Positions 48,702 to 57,282 of a stretch of 64,000 nucleotides of DNA are shown here, one piece after another. The notes beneath the pieces were generated by a model. It searched no databases, was not told the DNA's origin, and saw only the letters and a program-made list of their open reading frames with translations. The stretch comes from Phytohabitans sp036906915 (GTDB taxonomy: Bacteria; Actinomycetota; Actinomycetes; Mycobacteriales; Micromonosporaceae), in assembly GCF_036906915.1 (NCBI RefSeq), contig NZ_JBAKHX010000038.1:15653-79652 (forward strand), given 5' to 3'. Each line of letters begins with the position of its first letter. Position 1 is the first letter of the stretch. Made by a program: the position numbers and the translations under genes.

Positions 48702-49577
48702 CGCCTTCTTCAGGGCTTCCCGCAGGTCTGGGTACTGGTGCGTGAAGCCCTTGTCGAGGAGCACCTTCGGAACGGCGCGGATGCTCGACAGGGCCTCGCT
48801 GCTCAACTCGCCCAGCAGGATGCGGAGGGCGAACCCGGGCACCGGCATGACGGTCGGGCGATGCAGGGCGGCACCGAACGCCTTGGTGAACTCGTCGTTG
48901 CGCACCGGCTCCGGCGCGGCCGCGTTGACCGGGCCGGCGATGTCGTCGCGCGCCAGCACGAACTCGACCACCGAGAGCCAGTCGTCCATCGCGATCCACG
49001 GCATCCACTGCCGGCCGCCGGCCAGCTTGCCGCCGATGCCGAGCCCGAACGGCAGCATCTGCGGCTTCAGGTATCCGCCGCTGCGGTGCAACGGATAGCC
49101 GACGCGCAGCCGCACCACGCGTACCCCGGCATCCTCCGCCGGGCCGGTGGCCGCCTCCCACGCGCGGCACAGGTCGGCGAGGAAGCCCTCGCCCGCCGGG
49201 TCGCTCTCGTCGACGACGCGGTCACCGGTGTCGCCGTACCAGTTGATGCCGCCCGCGTTGACGAAAACGGGGATGCCCGCGTCGGCGGCCGCCTGAGCGA
49301 GTGTGCGCGTGGAATTGACGCGGCTGTCCCGCAGCTCGCGCTTGTAGCTCTCATTCCAGCGCTTGGCGTCGACGGCCGCCCCGGCGAGGTTGATCGCCGC
49401 GTCGGCCCCGCTCAACGCGGCCGCGTCGAGCCGCCCGGTGCGCGGGTCCCACTGGACCTCGTTCTGCTGTGTCGCTGGCCTCCGCACGAGGCGGACAACA
49501 TCGTGTCCGCTCGTGCGGAGCCTCCGCGTGAGGTGCGTTCCGAGGAACCCGGACGCACCGCTGACGACAACGCGCAC
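48687..49577 (-). CDS. TIGR01777-family NAD-dependent epimerase/dehydratase
   Basis: A 296-residue extended-SDR protein orthologous to Rv2216. The dinucleotide motif VVSGASGFLGTHLTRRL is at residues 4-20, with VRLVRRPATQQNEVQWDP following. The active-site Tyr region reads GGINWYGDTGDRVVDES, where the usual YxxxK is modified, as in this family; a G-I-N-W-Y segment replaces S-A-I-G-Y-Y-G. The C-terminal DUF1731 domain (PVPGFALRILLGELSSEAL...) is present. The substrate is unknown. GTG 49577 starts 6 nt after the sucB stop, so the gene forms a unit with sucB. Confidence 0.9.
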   Translation of the reverse strand: MRVVVSGASGFLGTHLTRRLRTSGHDVVRLVRRPATQQNEVQWDPRTGRLDAAALSGADAAINLAGAAVDAKRWNESYKRELRDSRVNSTRTLAQAAADAGIPVFVNAGGINWYGDTGDRVVDESDPAGEGFLADLCRAWEAATGPAEDAGVRVVRLRVGYPLHRSGGYLKPQMLPFGLGIGGKLAGGRQWMPWIAMDDWLSVVEFVLARDDIAGPVNAAAPEPVRNDEFTKAFGAALHRPTVMPVPGFALRILLGELSSEALSSIRAVPKVLLDKGFTHQYPDLREALKKALEKR

Positions 49578-49583
49578 GGGTGC

Positions 49584-51467
49584 CTACAGGCCGAGGTCGG
49601 CCTCGAAGGCGCCGGCCTCCAGTCGCTCCTTGACCGCCGTGAGGAACCGGGCGGCGTCGGCACCATCGATGATCCGGTGGTCGTACGAGAGGGCCAGGTA
49701 GGCCATCGACCGCGGCGTGATGACCTCGCCCAGGTCGGGGTCGTCGACCACGACCGCCCGCTTGACCACGGCACCGGTGCCGAGGATCGCCGACTGCGGC
49801 TTCGGCACGATCGGCGTGTCGAAGAGCGCGCCCCGGCTGCCCGTGTTGGTCAGCGTGAACGTCGCACCCGAGATCTCGTCGGGGCTGATCTTGTTGGTGC
49901 GGGTGCGCTCGGCCAGGTCGGCGATCCGCCGGGACAGCCCGGCGAGGTTGAGGTCACCGGCGTCGCGGATCACCGGCACGAGCAGACCCCGCTCGGTGTC
50001 GACCGCGATGCCCAGGTGCTCGCCGTCCGGGTAGGTCACCGTGCCCGCGTCGAGGTCGAGCGAGGCGTTGACGATCGGGTACCGGCGCAGCGCCTCGACC
50101 GCCGCAACCGCGAAGAACGGCAGGAACGACAGCTTGACGCCGTGCTGGGCCTGGAACTGCCCCTTGGCTTGCTGGCGCAGCCGGGCGACCTTCGTGACGT
50201 CGACCTCGACCACGCTGGTGAGCTGGGCGGAGGTCTGCAGCGACTCGAACATGCGCTTGGCGATCGAGATGCGCGTGCGGGTCAGCTTTTCGGTGCGGCC
50301 GCGCAGAGGGCTCGGAGCGACCGGCGCCGCCGGGGCCTTCTTCGCCGCGGTGCCCGCGCTCGGCTCCGTGCGCTCGGCGGCGGCCGCTTGCTCCCGCGCA
50401 GCGGCCTTGGCCTTTTCGGCGGCCTCGAGGACATCCTGCTTGCGGATGCGGCCACCGACGCCGGTGCCGTTGACGCCGGACAGGTCGACGTTGTGCTCGC
50501 TCGCGAGGCGCCGGACCAGTGGCGTCACGTATCCGACGTCGCCGCCACCGCCGTTCGTGCTCTGCTCCGCCCTGGCGGGCGCAGCGGGCGCGGCGGCCGC
50601 AGCTGGCGCGGTCTGCTGTGCGGCTGGGGCCGGTGCCTCCTGGCGCGGCGCCGGAGCTTCTTCACGCGGCGCGGGGGCCGGCTTGGGCGCCTCTTCGGCG
50701 GCCTTGGGAGTTGCCTCTTGAGCCGGCTGCGGGGCGGGGGCCTCACCTTGGGAAGGCGCGGCTCCGGACGACCCGATGACGGCCAACTCGGCGCCGACCG
50801 GGGCGGTCTCGTCCTGCGCCACCTTGATCTCGAGGATCGTGCCGGCGGCGGGGGAGGGGATCTCGGTGTCGACCTTGTCGGTAGAGACCTCCAGCAGCGG
50901 CTCGTCCACCTCGATGGTCTCGCCGACCTCCTTGAGCCAGCGGGTCACCGTGCCCTCGGTGACGCTCTCGCCCAGCGCCGGCATGGTCACGACCGTGGTG
51001 TCACCGGAGGAGCCCTGCTGGGCCGGGGCCTCGTCCTGATCGGTCGGCTGGGCGGCCGGCGGCGCGGCTTCCGCCTGGGCGGGCGCCGGCTCCTCGCCAT
51101 TGTCGGATGACGCCTGGCCCGACGCGGACGCCGAAGAGGAGACCTCGCCCCCGGCGGCGCCCGACCCCTGTGGCGAAGCCGCCTCATCTTGGGCGGCGGG
51201 TGCCGGCTCGCCGCCACCCGCGCCGTCGTCGTCACCGGAGATCACGGCTAGCTCGGCGCCGACCTCCGCCGTCTCGTCTTCGCCGACCACGATCCGGGTC
51301 AGCACGCCGGCCGCCGGCGACGGGATCTCCGTGTCGACCTTGTCGGTGGACACCTCCAGCAGCGGCTCGTCGACCTCGACTCGGTCACCCTCTTGCTTCA
51401 GCCAGCGGGTGACGGTGCCTTCGGTGACGCTCTCGCCCAGCCGAGGCATGGGGACCGATACCGGCAT
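49584..51467 (-). CDS. sucB: Dihydrolipoamide acyltransferase E2 (2-oxoglutarate/pyruvate dehydrogenase)
   Basis: A 627-residue E2 like M. tuberculosis DlaT. Two lipoyl domains (LEVSTDKVDTEIPSP, lysine K43 in the first and a repeat near residue ~190) are joined by Ala/Pro/Glu-rich linkers. A subunit-binding domain follows (VTPLVRRLASEHNVDLSGVN, then GTGVGGRIRKQDVL), and a catalytic CAT domain ends with YDHRIIDGADAARFL (H597, D601 catalytic). It transfers acyl groups from lipoamide to CoA and is the client of LipA/LipB. The ATG has GGAG 10 nt upstream. The gene lies 25 nt after lpdA and before the epimerase, forming one operon. Confidence 0.95.
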   Translation of the reverse strand: MPVSVPMPRLGESVTEGTVTRWLKQEGDRVEVDEPLLEVSTDKVDTEIPSPAAGVLTRIVVGEDETAEVGAELAVISGDDDGAGGGEPAPAAQDEAASPQGSGAAGGEVSSSASASGQASSDNGEEPAPAQAEAAPPAAQPTDQDEAPAQQGSSGDTTVVTMPALGESVTEGTVTRWLKEVGETIEVDEPLLEVSTDKVDTEIPSPAAGTILEIKVAQDETAPVGAELAVIGSSGAAPSQGEAPAPQPAQEATPKAAEEAPKPAPAPREEAPAPRQEAPAPAAQQTAPAAAAAPAAPARAEQSTNGGGGDVGYVTPLVRRLASEHNVDLSGVNGTGVGGRIRKQDVLEAAEKAKAAAREQAAAAERTEPSAGTAAKKAPAAPVAPSPLRGRTEKLTRTRISIAKRMFESLQTSAQLTSVVEVDVTKVARLRQQAKGQFQAQHGVKLSFLPFFAVAAVEALRRYPIVNASLDLDAGTVTYPDGEHLGIAVDTERGLLVPVIRDAGDLNLAGLSRRIADLAERTRTNKISPDEISGATFTLTNTGSRGALFDTPIVPKPQSAILGTGAVVKRAVVVDDPDLGEVITPRSMAYLALSYDHRIIDGADAARFLTAVKERLEAGAFEADLGL

Positions 51468-51492
51468 CTCTCCAGACTCCTTCGTGGGTTGG

Positions 51493-52875
51493 TCAGGCGT
51501 GCGCGTGCAGGGGTTTGCCCGCGAGCGCCAGGTGTGCCTCGCCGAGCGCCTCGTTTTGTGTCGGGTGAGCGTGCACGAGCTGGGCGACCTCGGCCGGGTA
51601 CGCCTCCCAGTTGTAGATCAGCTGTGCCTCGCCGATCAGCTCGCCAACCCGGGCGCCCACCATGTGAACCCCGACGACCGGCCCGTCGGCCACCCGGACC
51701 AGCTTGATGAAGCCCTGGGTGCGCAGGATCTGGCTCTTGCCGTTGCCGCCGAGGTTGTAGTTGTACGCCTGCACCTTGTCGGCACCGTACTGCTCCTTGG
51801 CCTTCGCCTCGGTGAGGCCCATCGAAGCGACCTCGGGGTCCGAGTACGTGACTCGCGGGATGCCGGCCTCGTCGATGACGGCGGGCTGCTTGCCGGCGAT
51901 CTCCTCGGCCACGAAGATGCCCTGCTGGAATCCGCGGTGCGCGAGCTGGAGCCCGGGCACGATGTCGCCGACCGCGTAGACGTTGGGAACGCTGGTGCGC
52001 AGCCGCTCGTCGGTGATCACGAAGCCGCGCTCCATCGTGATGCCGTGCTCCTCGTACCCGAGGTTGGCGGTCGTGGGGCCGCGCCCGACGGCGACCAGTA
52101 GCAGCTCGGCCTCGAGCGTCTCGCCGCCGGCGATCGTCACCCGGACGCCGGAGTCGGTCTGCTCGACCTTCTCGAACGGCTTGCCGGTCTTGAAGCCGAT
52201 GCCGCGCTTGCGGAACGCCCGCTCGACCGCCTTAGAGACCTCTTCGTCCTCGGCGGCGACGAGGCGGGGGAGCGCCTCGACGATCGTGACCTCAGCACCG
52301 AGCGAGCGCCAGGCGCTGGCGAACTCGACGCCGATCACGCCGCCGCCCAGCACGATCGCCGACGCGGGGACGCGGTCGAGGTTGAGGGCGTGCTCGCTGC
52401 TGATCACCCGGCGGCCGTCGAGCTCCAGGCCGGGGAGCGTGCGCGAGTACGAGCCGGTGGCGAGCACGACGTTGCGGCCGGTGTACCGCCGGCCGTCGAC
52501 CTCGACCGTGGTCGGGCCGACGAGCTTGCCTGCGCCCTCCACGTATGTGATCTTGGCGCTCTTCACCAGGCCCTGCAGGCCCTTGTAGAGCTTGGCGACC
52601 ACGCCGTCCTTGTACGAGTTGACGCCCGCCATGTCGACGCCGATCAGCTCGGCCTTGATGCCGAAGTGCCCGGCGTCGCGGGTCTGGTCGGCGACCTCGC
52701 CGGCGTGCAGCAGCGCCTTGGTGGGGATGCAGCCGCGGTGCAGGCACGTACCGCCGAGCTTGTCCTTTTCGATAAGGGCGACCGAAAGGTCTAGTTGTGC
52801 GGCGCGCAAGGCCGTCGCATACCCCCCGCTGCCGCCACCGAGAATGACGACGTCGAAGGTGCTTGGCTCGCTCAT
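51493..52875 (-). CDS. lpdA: Dihydrolipoyl dehydrogenase (E3)
   Basis: A 460-residue flavoprotein that re-oxidises dihydrolipoyl groups with NAD+. The FAD site VVILGGGSGGYATALRAA starts at residue 9. The redox disulfide is C44/C49 in GGTCLHRGCIPTKAL. An NAD-binding GGGVIGVEFASAWRSLGAEV and a C-terminal active-site His-Glu in HAHPTQNEALGEA complete it. ATG 52875 has GGGAG 5 nt upstream; the 25-codon extension is rejected. Its neighbour sucB and the E1 fragment at the left end need this E3. Confidence 0.96.
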   Translation of the reverse strand: MSEPSTFDVVILGGGSGGYATALRAAQLDLSVALIEKDKLGGTCLHRGCIPTKALLHAGEVADQTRDAGHFGIKAELIGVDMAGVNSYKDGVVAKLYKGLQGLVKSAKITYVEGAGKLVGPTTVEVDGRRYTGRNVVLATGSYSRTLPGLELDGRRVISSEHALNLDRVPASAIVLGGGVIGVEFASAWRSLGAEVTIVEALPRLVAAEDEEVSKAVERAFRKRGIGFKTGKPFEKVEQTDSGVRVTIAGGETLEAELLLVAVGRGPTTANLGYEEHGITMERGFVITDERLRTSVPNVYAVGDIVPGLQLAHRGFQQGIFVAEEIAGKQPAVIDEAGIPRVTYSDPEVASMGLTEAKAKEQYGADKVQAYNYNLGGNGKSQILRTQGFIKLVRVADGPVVGVHMVGARVGELIGEAQLIYNWEAYPAEVAQLVHAHPTQNEALGEAHLALAGKPLHAHA

Positions 52876-53026
52876 TTCGTCTCCCAGCCAGATCCAGTCG
52901 GGCGCGACTACCTGGGCCATCTTGTCACTTGTGGAGTCTGCCCGCGTCACGAGGTGCCCAATGACACGTCACTGGGACGTACGCTTGCCACAGCCGTCGA
53001 TGACGGTGTGCGAAAGGAGACGGTTG

Positions 53027-53356
53027 GTGGGCTGGTTTCGGCGGCGTAAGCAGTCTGCGGGTACGCCGGGTCGCACGGGCAATCGTGCCGATCTTGAGCA
53101 CCTTGAGCAGTTTGTCCGGTCGCGCAGGGGTGTCGAGGCGTTCATCGAGCCGCGCACCACGGTCACCGAGACGACCGTCCTGCTGATCGCGCACGACGGT
53201 GAGTGGACGCGGCGGCGCATCGACAGCCCTGAGGGCGCCCGTCGGTTCGCCCACCGGCTGGCGATCCCGATCTACGACGTGGCCCTGGTCGGCTACCCCA
53301 AACGCATGCGTGACTTCAACGAGCGCCGCAAACGCGCCGCCGGTGGCGCCGCTTAA
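53027..53356 (+). CDS. Small conserved actinobacterial protein (109 residues)
   Basis: A basic soluble protein without recognised domain. It begins VGWFRRRKQ, then LEHLEQFVRSRRGVEAFIEP, RTTVTETTVLLIAHDGEWTR, and RRFAHRLAIPIYDVALVGYP followed by KRMRDFNERRK. Similar small proteins are encoded upstream of lpdA in many actinomycetes and are often misnamed oxidoreductase. The pattern of a beta-rich core with a YPKRMRDF tail might suit a cofactor- or RNA-binding role, but this is not established. AGGAG lies 8 nt before GTG 53027. It diverges from lpdA by 151 nt. Confidence 0.82.
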   Translation: MGWFRRRKQSAGTPGRTGNRADLEHLEQFVRSRRGVEAFIEPRTTVTETTVLLIAHDGEWTRRRIDSPEGARRFAHRLAIPIYDVALVGYPKRMRDFNERRKRAAGGAA

Positions 53357-53444
53357 CCGGCGCCTCACCCGTCGCACCCGCGGCCCGCGTGTGGCAATGC
53401 CGGCCCAGCCGGACGATGCGCCGCGCCGATCAAGTGCATCTCGA

Positions 53445-53505
53445 TCGATCAAGGGCAAAGGCACGTGGAAATGAGATCGAACCACGTGCCTTTGCCCTTG
53501 ATCGA
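53445..53505. repeat. Palindromic intergenic repeat, copy 2
   Basis: Left arm 53445-53468 and right arm 53482-53505 form a perfect 24-bp inverted repeat (TCGATCAAGGGCAAAGGCAC then GTGG), with 13-nt loop aaatgagatcgaa. Compared with copy 1 the T-A pair in the middle of the arm is a G-C pair, a compensatory change. It also has an upstream CGCCGCGCCGATCAAG flank, as copy 1. It lies between the convergent small conserved gene and pepA. Confidence 0.9.
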
Positions 53506-53555
53506 CGGTCAGAGGGGTGAGGCGGGAAGGGGGAGGAAAGGAGGAGGGAAGGGGG

Positions 53556-55115
53556 CTAGCCGGTTGTTTCGATGTCGTCTATGAGGGCTAGCAAGGTGCG
53601 GATGGGGACGCCGGTGCCGCCCTTGCTCCAGTAGCCGGTCGGCTCGCCGGAGTGGTAGCTGGGGCCCGCGATGTCGATGTGCGCCCACGCCACGTCGTCC
53701 GCGACGAACTCGCGCAGGAACACTCCGCCCTGCAGCATGTGCCCGGCCCGGTCCATGCCGGCGTTGATCTGGGAGATGTCGGCGACGTCCGAGTCCATGC
53801 CCTTGCGTACGTCGTCCGGCAGCGGCATCGGCCACACCAGCTCGCCGACCTGCTCACCCGCGGCCTTGACGCGCTCGCACAGCTCGCGGGTGCCCATCAC
53901 GCCGGACACGCGCTTGCCGAGGGCCACCACCTGCCCACCGGTGAGCGTGGACGTCTCCAGCAGGTAGTCGCACCCCTCTTCGCAGGCGCGGGCGATCGCG
54001 TCGCCCAGGATCATGCGGCCCTCGGCGTCGGTGTTGAGCACCTCGACCCGCTTGCCGTCGCGCATCGTCACCACGTCGCCGGGCCGGTACGCGCTGCCGG
54101 ACGCCATGTTCTCCGCCATCGGCACGTACGCGGTGACCGCCACGTTGGGCTTGAGTTCGGCGATGGCGATCATCGCGGCGGCGACCGCCGCGGCGCCCGC
54201 CATGTCGGACTTCATCTCCCACATGCCCTGCGCCGGCTTGATCGAGACCCCACCGGTGTCGAACGTGATGCCCTTGCCGACCAGGGCGACCCGGGTGGAC
54301 GACGACGGCGGCGTGTACGACAGGCGCACCAGCCGCGGCGGGGCGGTCGAGCCGAGCCCGACGGCCAGGATGCCGCCGTACCCGCCGTCTCGCAGGGCGT
54401 CTTCGTCGAGCACCTCGACCTGCAGGCCGGCCTCGCGCGCGGCGCTGGCCACCTCGTCGGCGAACTGCGGGGGCCGCAGCTCGTTCGGCGCGGTGTTGAC
54501 CCAGTCGCGGGCCAGCGTCACGGCACGGGCGACCACGCCAGCACGGGTGATCTCCGCCACGGCGGTGGCGTCGGAGGCGTCGGGGACGTGTACGGACACC
54601 GCACCGACCGGTGCCCTTCGCCCAGGCTGAGGCTTCGTCTTGTACCCGGTGAACCTGTAGGCGCCGAGTAGCGCGCCCTCGGAGACCGCCCGCAGCGCGG
54701 CCGGCGCGTCCTCGTCGTCGGGTACCGGCAGGCTGAGCGCGACCGTGCTCGCCCCCGCGAGCGCGCGCACCGCGGCGCCGGCCGCCCGCCGCAGGGTCTC
54801 GGGCGGCGGGGCGGCACCGGTGGGCTCGGCGCCGAGGCCCACCGCGACGACCACCGGTGCGGTGATCGTGCCGAGCGTCGCCAGCTTGGTCACCTCGCTC
54901 GGCGCGCCCGTGGCACCGAGCAGCGCGAGCGTGCCCGTGAGTTGGCCGTCGAACGCGGCCACGATGCTTTCGGCGCCGGTGGCGAGCAGCAGCGTGCCGC
55001 CGTCCGCACCCGCCTCGTCGCCGTTGACGCTGTGCACACCGATGACGATGGCGTCCACGGCGAGTTCCGCTGGGTCTGAGTCGACCAAGCTGAGGGTGGG
55101 GAGTGGTGAAGTCAC
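53556..55115 (-). CDS. pepA: Leucyl aminopeptidase (M17)
   Basis: A 519-residue cytosolic metallo-aminopeptidase forming hexamers. The dinuclear zinc and catalytic motifs are complete: LVGKGITFDTGGVSIKP (Lys, Asp), EMKSDMAGAAAV (Asp), and the family signature NTDAEGRMILGDAIA (Asp, Glu, Arg). The N-terminal domain (~1-170) is the usual M17 regulatory part. The protein corresponds to Rv2213 by family and neighbours. GTG 55115 has GGAG about 6 nt upstream. It is divergent from gcvT by 81 nt. Confidence 0.95.
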   Translation of the reverse strand: MTSPLPTLSLVDSDPAELAVDAIVIGVHSVNGDEAGADGGTLLLATGAESIVAAFDGQLTGTLALLGATGAPSEVTKLATLGTITAPVVVAVGLGAEPTGAAPPPETLRRAAGAAVRALAGASTVALSLPVPDDEDAPAALRAVSEGALLGAYRFTGYKTKPQPGRRAPVGAVSVHVPDASDATAVAEITRAGVVARAVTLARDWVNTAPNELRPPQFADEVASAAREAGLQVEVLDEDALRDGGYGGILAVGLGSTAPPRLVRLSYTPPSSSTRVALVGKGITFDTGGVSIKPAQGMWEMKSDMAGAAAVAAAMIAIAELKPNVAVTAYVPMAENMASGSAYRPGDVVTMRDGKRVEVLNTDAEGRMILGDAIARACEEGCDYLLETSTLTGGQVVALGKRVSGVMGTRELCERVKAAGEQVGELVWPMPLPDDVRKGMDSDVADISQINAGMDRAGHMLQGGVFLREFVADDVAWAHIDIAGPSYHSGEPTGYWSKGGTGVPIRTLLALIDDIETTG

Positions 55116-55183
55116 TAGCGGCTCCGGCTCGAGTGCGGGTGGCTCGTTGTCCCGCCGATGCTAACCACCTGGTGAACCCCCGG

Positions 55184-55189
55184 TAAGTT
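55184..55189 (+). promoter_or_regulatory. -10 box, leaderless start of gcvT
   Basis: TAAGTT, 7 nt before ATG 55197. No ribosome site and no glycine riboswitch are present in the 81-nt gap. Confidence 0.6.
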
Positions 55190-55196
55190 GCCACCC

Positions 55197-56291
55197 ATGA
55201 CGATGGAGTTGCGCCGGTCCCCGTTGCACGAGCGGCATGCCGCGCTGGGCGCCAAGTTCGCCGCGTTCGGTGGCTGGGACATGCCGCTGGAGTACGCCGG
55301 TGGCGGCGTCCTGCGCGAGCACGCGGCGGTCCGCGATGCGGTCGGCGTCTTCGACGTCTCGCACCTGGGCAAGGCCCGCGTCACCGGCCCGGGCGCGGCC
55401 GACTTCGTCAACTCCTGCCTCACCAACGATCTCGGCCGGATCGGGCCGGGCAAGGCACAGTACACGCTGTGCTGCGACGATGCGACCGGTGGCGTGATCG
55501 ACGACGTCATCGCCTACCTGCACGGTGACGACCACGTCTTCCTCATCCCGAACGCGGCCAACACCGCCGAGGTCGTCCGGCGCCTGCGCGGGGCGGCGCC
55601 GCCGGCCCTCACCATCGAGAACGAGCACGAGGCCTACGCCGTACTGGCGGTGCAGGGGCCGCGCTCGGCGGAGCTGGTGGCGAGTCTCGGGCTGCCGACC
55701 GAGCACGACTACATGGGCTTCGCGACCGCCGGCGACCTGACGGTCTGCCGCACCGGATACACCGGGGAACACGGGTACGAGCTGGTGGTGCCGGCCGGTC
55801 GGGCGGTAGCCGTGTGGGACGAGCTGTTCGCGGCCGGTGAGCCGTACGGCCTGCGCGCGTGCGGGCTGGGCGCCCGCGACACCTTGCGCACGGAGATGGG
55901 GTACGCCCTGCACGGGCAGGACCTGAGTCCGGAGATCACGCCGGTGCAGGCACGGTTGGGCTGGGCCGTCGGTTGGGGCAAGCCCGCGTTCTGGGGGCGT
56001 GACGTGCTGGTCGCCGAGAAGGCCGCCGGTCCGCGCCGCACACTGCGAGGCCTGGAGGCGCAGGACCGCGGCATCCCGCGGCCGCACATGACGGTGTACG
56101 CGGGCGAGCAGGCGGTCGGCGAGGTGACCAGCGGGACGTTCTCGCCGACCCGCAAGGTGGGGATCGCGCTGGCGCTCGTCGAGACCGCGGCCGGCCTGGA
56201 AGACGGGGCAACTGTCGAGGTCGATGTGCGCGGGCGTCGCGCGGCGATGCGCCTGGTCAAGCCGCCCTTCGTAAAACCGCAGGTCAAGTAG
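55197..56291 (+). CDS. gcvT: Aminomethyltransferase (glycine-cleavage T protein)
   Basis: A 364-residue folate-dependent enzyme of the glycine-cleavage system; it takes the aminomethyl group from lipoyl-GcvH and gives methylene-tetrahydrofolate and ammonia. Signatures: FAAFGGWDMPLEYAGGGVLR (split), GVFDVSHLGKARVTGPGA, NDLGRIGPGKAQYTLCCDD (split), YAVLAVQGPRSAEL, CRTGYTGEHGYELVVPA and LGARDTLRTEMGYALHGQD (split). The catalytic Asp lies in FDVSHLG. The H and P proteins are not in the window. It corresponds to Rv2211c. The start is leaderless. Ammonia produced here would feed GlnA. Confidence 0.95.
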   Translation: MTMELRRSPLHERHAALGAKFAAFGGWDMPLEYAGGGVLREHAAVRDAVGVFDVSHLGKARVTGPGAADFVNSCLTNDLGRIGPGKAQYTLCCDDATGGVIDDVIAYLHGDDHVFLIPNAANTAEVVRRLRGAAPPALTIENEHEAYAVLAVQGPRSAELVASLGLPTEHDYMGFATAGDLTVCRTGYTGEHGYELVVPAGRAVAVWDELFAAGEPYGLRACGLGARDTLRTEMGYALHGQDLSPEITPVQARLGWAVGWGKPAFWGRDVLVAEKAAGPRRTLRGLEAQDRGIPRPHMTVYAGEQAVGEVTSGTFSPTRKVGIALALVETAAGLEDGATVEVDVRGRRAAMRLVKPPFVKPQVK

Positions 56292-56299
56292 GGCAGGCG

Positions 56300-57235
56300 T
56301 TACCGGACCGGCTCGGCGAAGAGGGTGGCGCACACGCGTGCGTAGTACTCGCTTGCTGGGCCCGAGTAGTGCAGCGGCGGCGACACCGTCAGAAACGAGT
56401 CGGCCTCCGGGTCGGTGGCCGGATCGAGGCTGAGCAGCAGCTCGGCCGCCCGGTCGCTGCCGCGCTCGGCCGGCGCGCCGTACGCCGCCGCGATGTCGTG
56501 GCCCGTCACCGTCACCGTGGACGGCATCGGCAGGAACGCCGGCTCGCCGGGGGCGTCCAGCGCGTCGCTCCAGATCCGCAGCAGTCGCCGGGCCACGCCT
56601 GTCAGCGTCGCGCCCCAGCCCCGGGCCAGGCGCGAGGGGACGTCGATCGTCTGGAGCTCCAGGTGCCCGAAGCGGCCAAGCCCCTTCGTGGTGAACCACA
56701 TGCTGCTGTCGTCGTCTTCGTTCGGCGAGTACGGGATCAGGATCCAGTCGGTGAGCCTGACCCGCCCGTCAGCGTCGGGCAGTGACCGCAGGGCCGCGTC
56801 GGGGGTCAGCACCTGCGTCTGGAAGCCGTCGATCAGGTCGGCGCCGTGCAGCCGTGCGATCGCGGCGGCCATCGCACGGGAGCTCCACTCGTGCGCGGGC
56901 GGCCACCCGGGCCGGAAGCCGGCTGCGACCGTGACCACATGCGTGGCGTCAGCCGCGCGGCTCACCTGCTGCTCGTTGGCGCCGAACGCGGTCAGCAGGT
57001 CGAGCGGCAGCGACGGCAGGTCGTCGACGTCGTGCGTCTCGACGGTCATCAGCGGGCCGGCGTACATCTGCTGGGCCAGGTCGCGAGCGGGGCCGGTGAG
57101 GATCTGGTCGAGCAGCTCGACCGCCTGGTCGCCGATGGTCACCGGGTCGTCGGGCGGCGCGGTGAGGGGCACCAGGTAGGTGGCCGACACCGCCTCGGGC
57201 ACGGGCAGGATGAGCGTGTCGTCGGAGTCGGGCAC
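56300..57235 (-). CDS. Conserved protein of unknown function (311 residues)
   Basis: An acidic soluble protein with no signal peptide or membrane segment. Landmarks are VPDSDDTLILPVPEAVSATY at the start, LLDLLTAFGANEQQVSRAAD, FRPGWPPAHEWSSRAMAAAI and DSSMWFTTKGLGRFGHLELQ. The C-terminal half (from RLTDWILIPYSPNEDDDSSM) resembles DUF4261-like domains, but this is a weak impression. GTG 57235 follows TAACGT by 7 nt and is probably leaderless. It ends 8 nt from the convergent gcvT stop. Confidence 0.75.
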   Translation of the reverse strand: MPDSDDTLILPVPEAVSATYLVPLTAPPDDPVTIGDQAVELLDQILTGPARDLAQQMYAGPLMTVETHDVDDLPSLPLDLLTAFGANEQQVSRAADATHVVTVAAGFRPGWPPAHEWSSRAMAAAIARLHGADLIDGFQTQVLTPDAALRSLPDADGRVRLTDWILIPYSPNEDDDSSMWFTTKGLGRFGHLELQTIDVPSRLARGWGATLTGVARRLLRIWSDALDAPGEPAFLPMPSTVTVTGHDIAAAYGAPAERGSDRAAELLLSLDPATDPEADSFLTVSPPLHYSGPASEYYARVCATLFAEPVR

Positions 57236-57242
57236 GGCTGCG

Positions 57243-57248
57243 ACGTTA
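57243..57248 (-). promoter_or_regulatory. -10 box, leaderless start of the 311-residue gene
   Basis: TAACGT on the minus strand, 7 nt before GTG 57235. Confidence 0.55.
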
Positions 57249-57282
57249 CTCCGGAAGGGTCCACCCGGCCGCCCCATGACCC

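Noticed and set aside
55116..55196. Glycine riboswitch before gcvT
   Set aside because: Only 81 nt between pepA and gcvT with a -10 box 7 nt before the start; no space for the aptamer.
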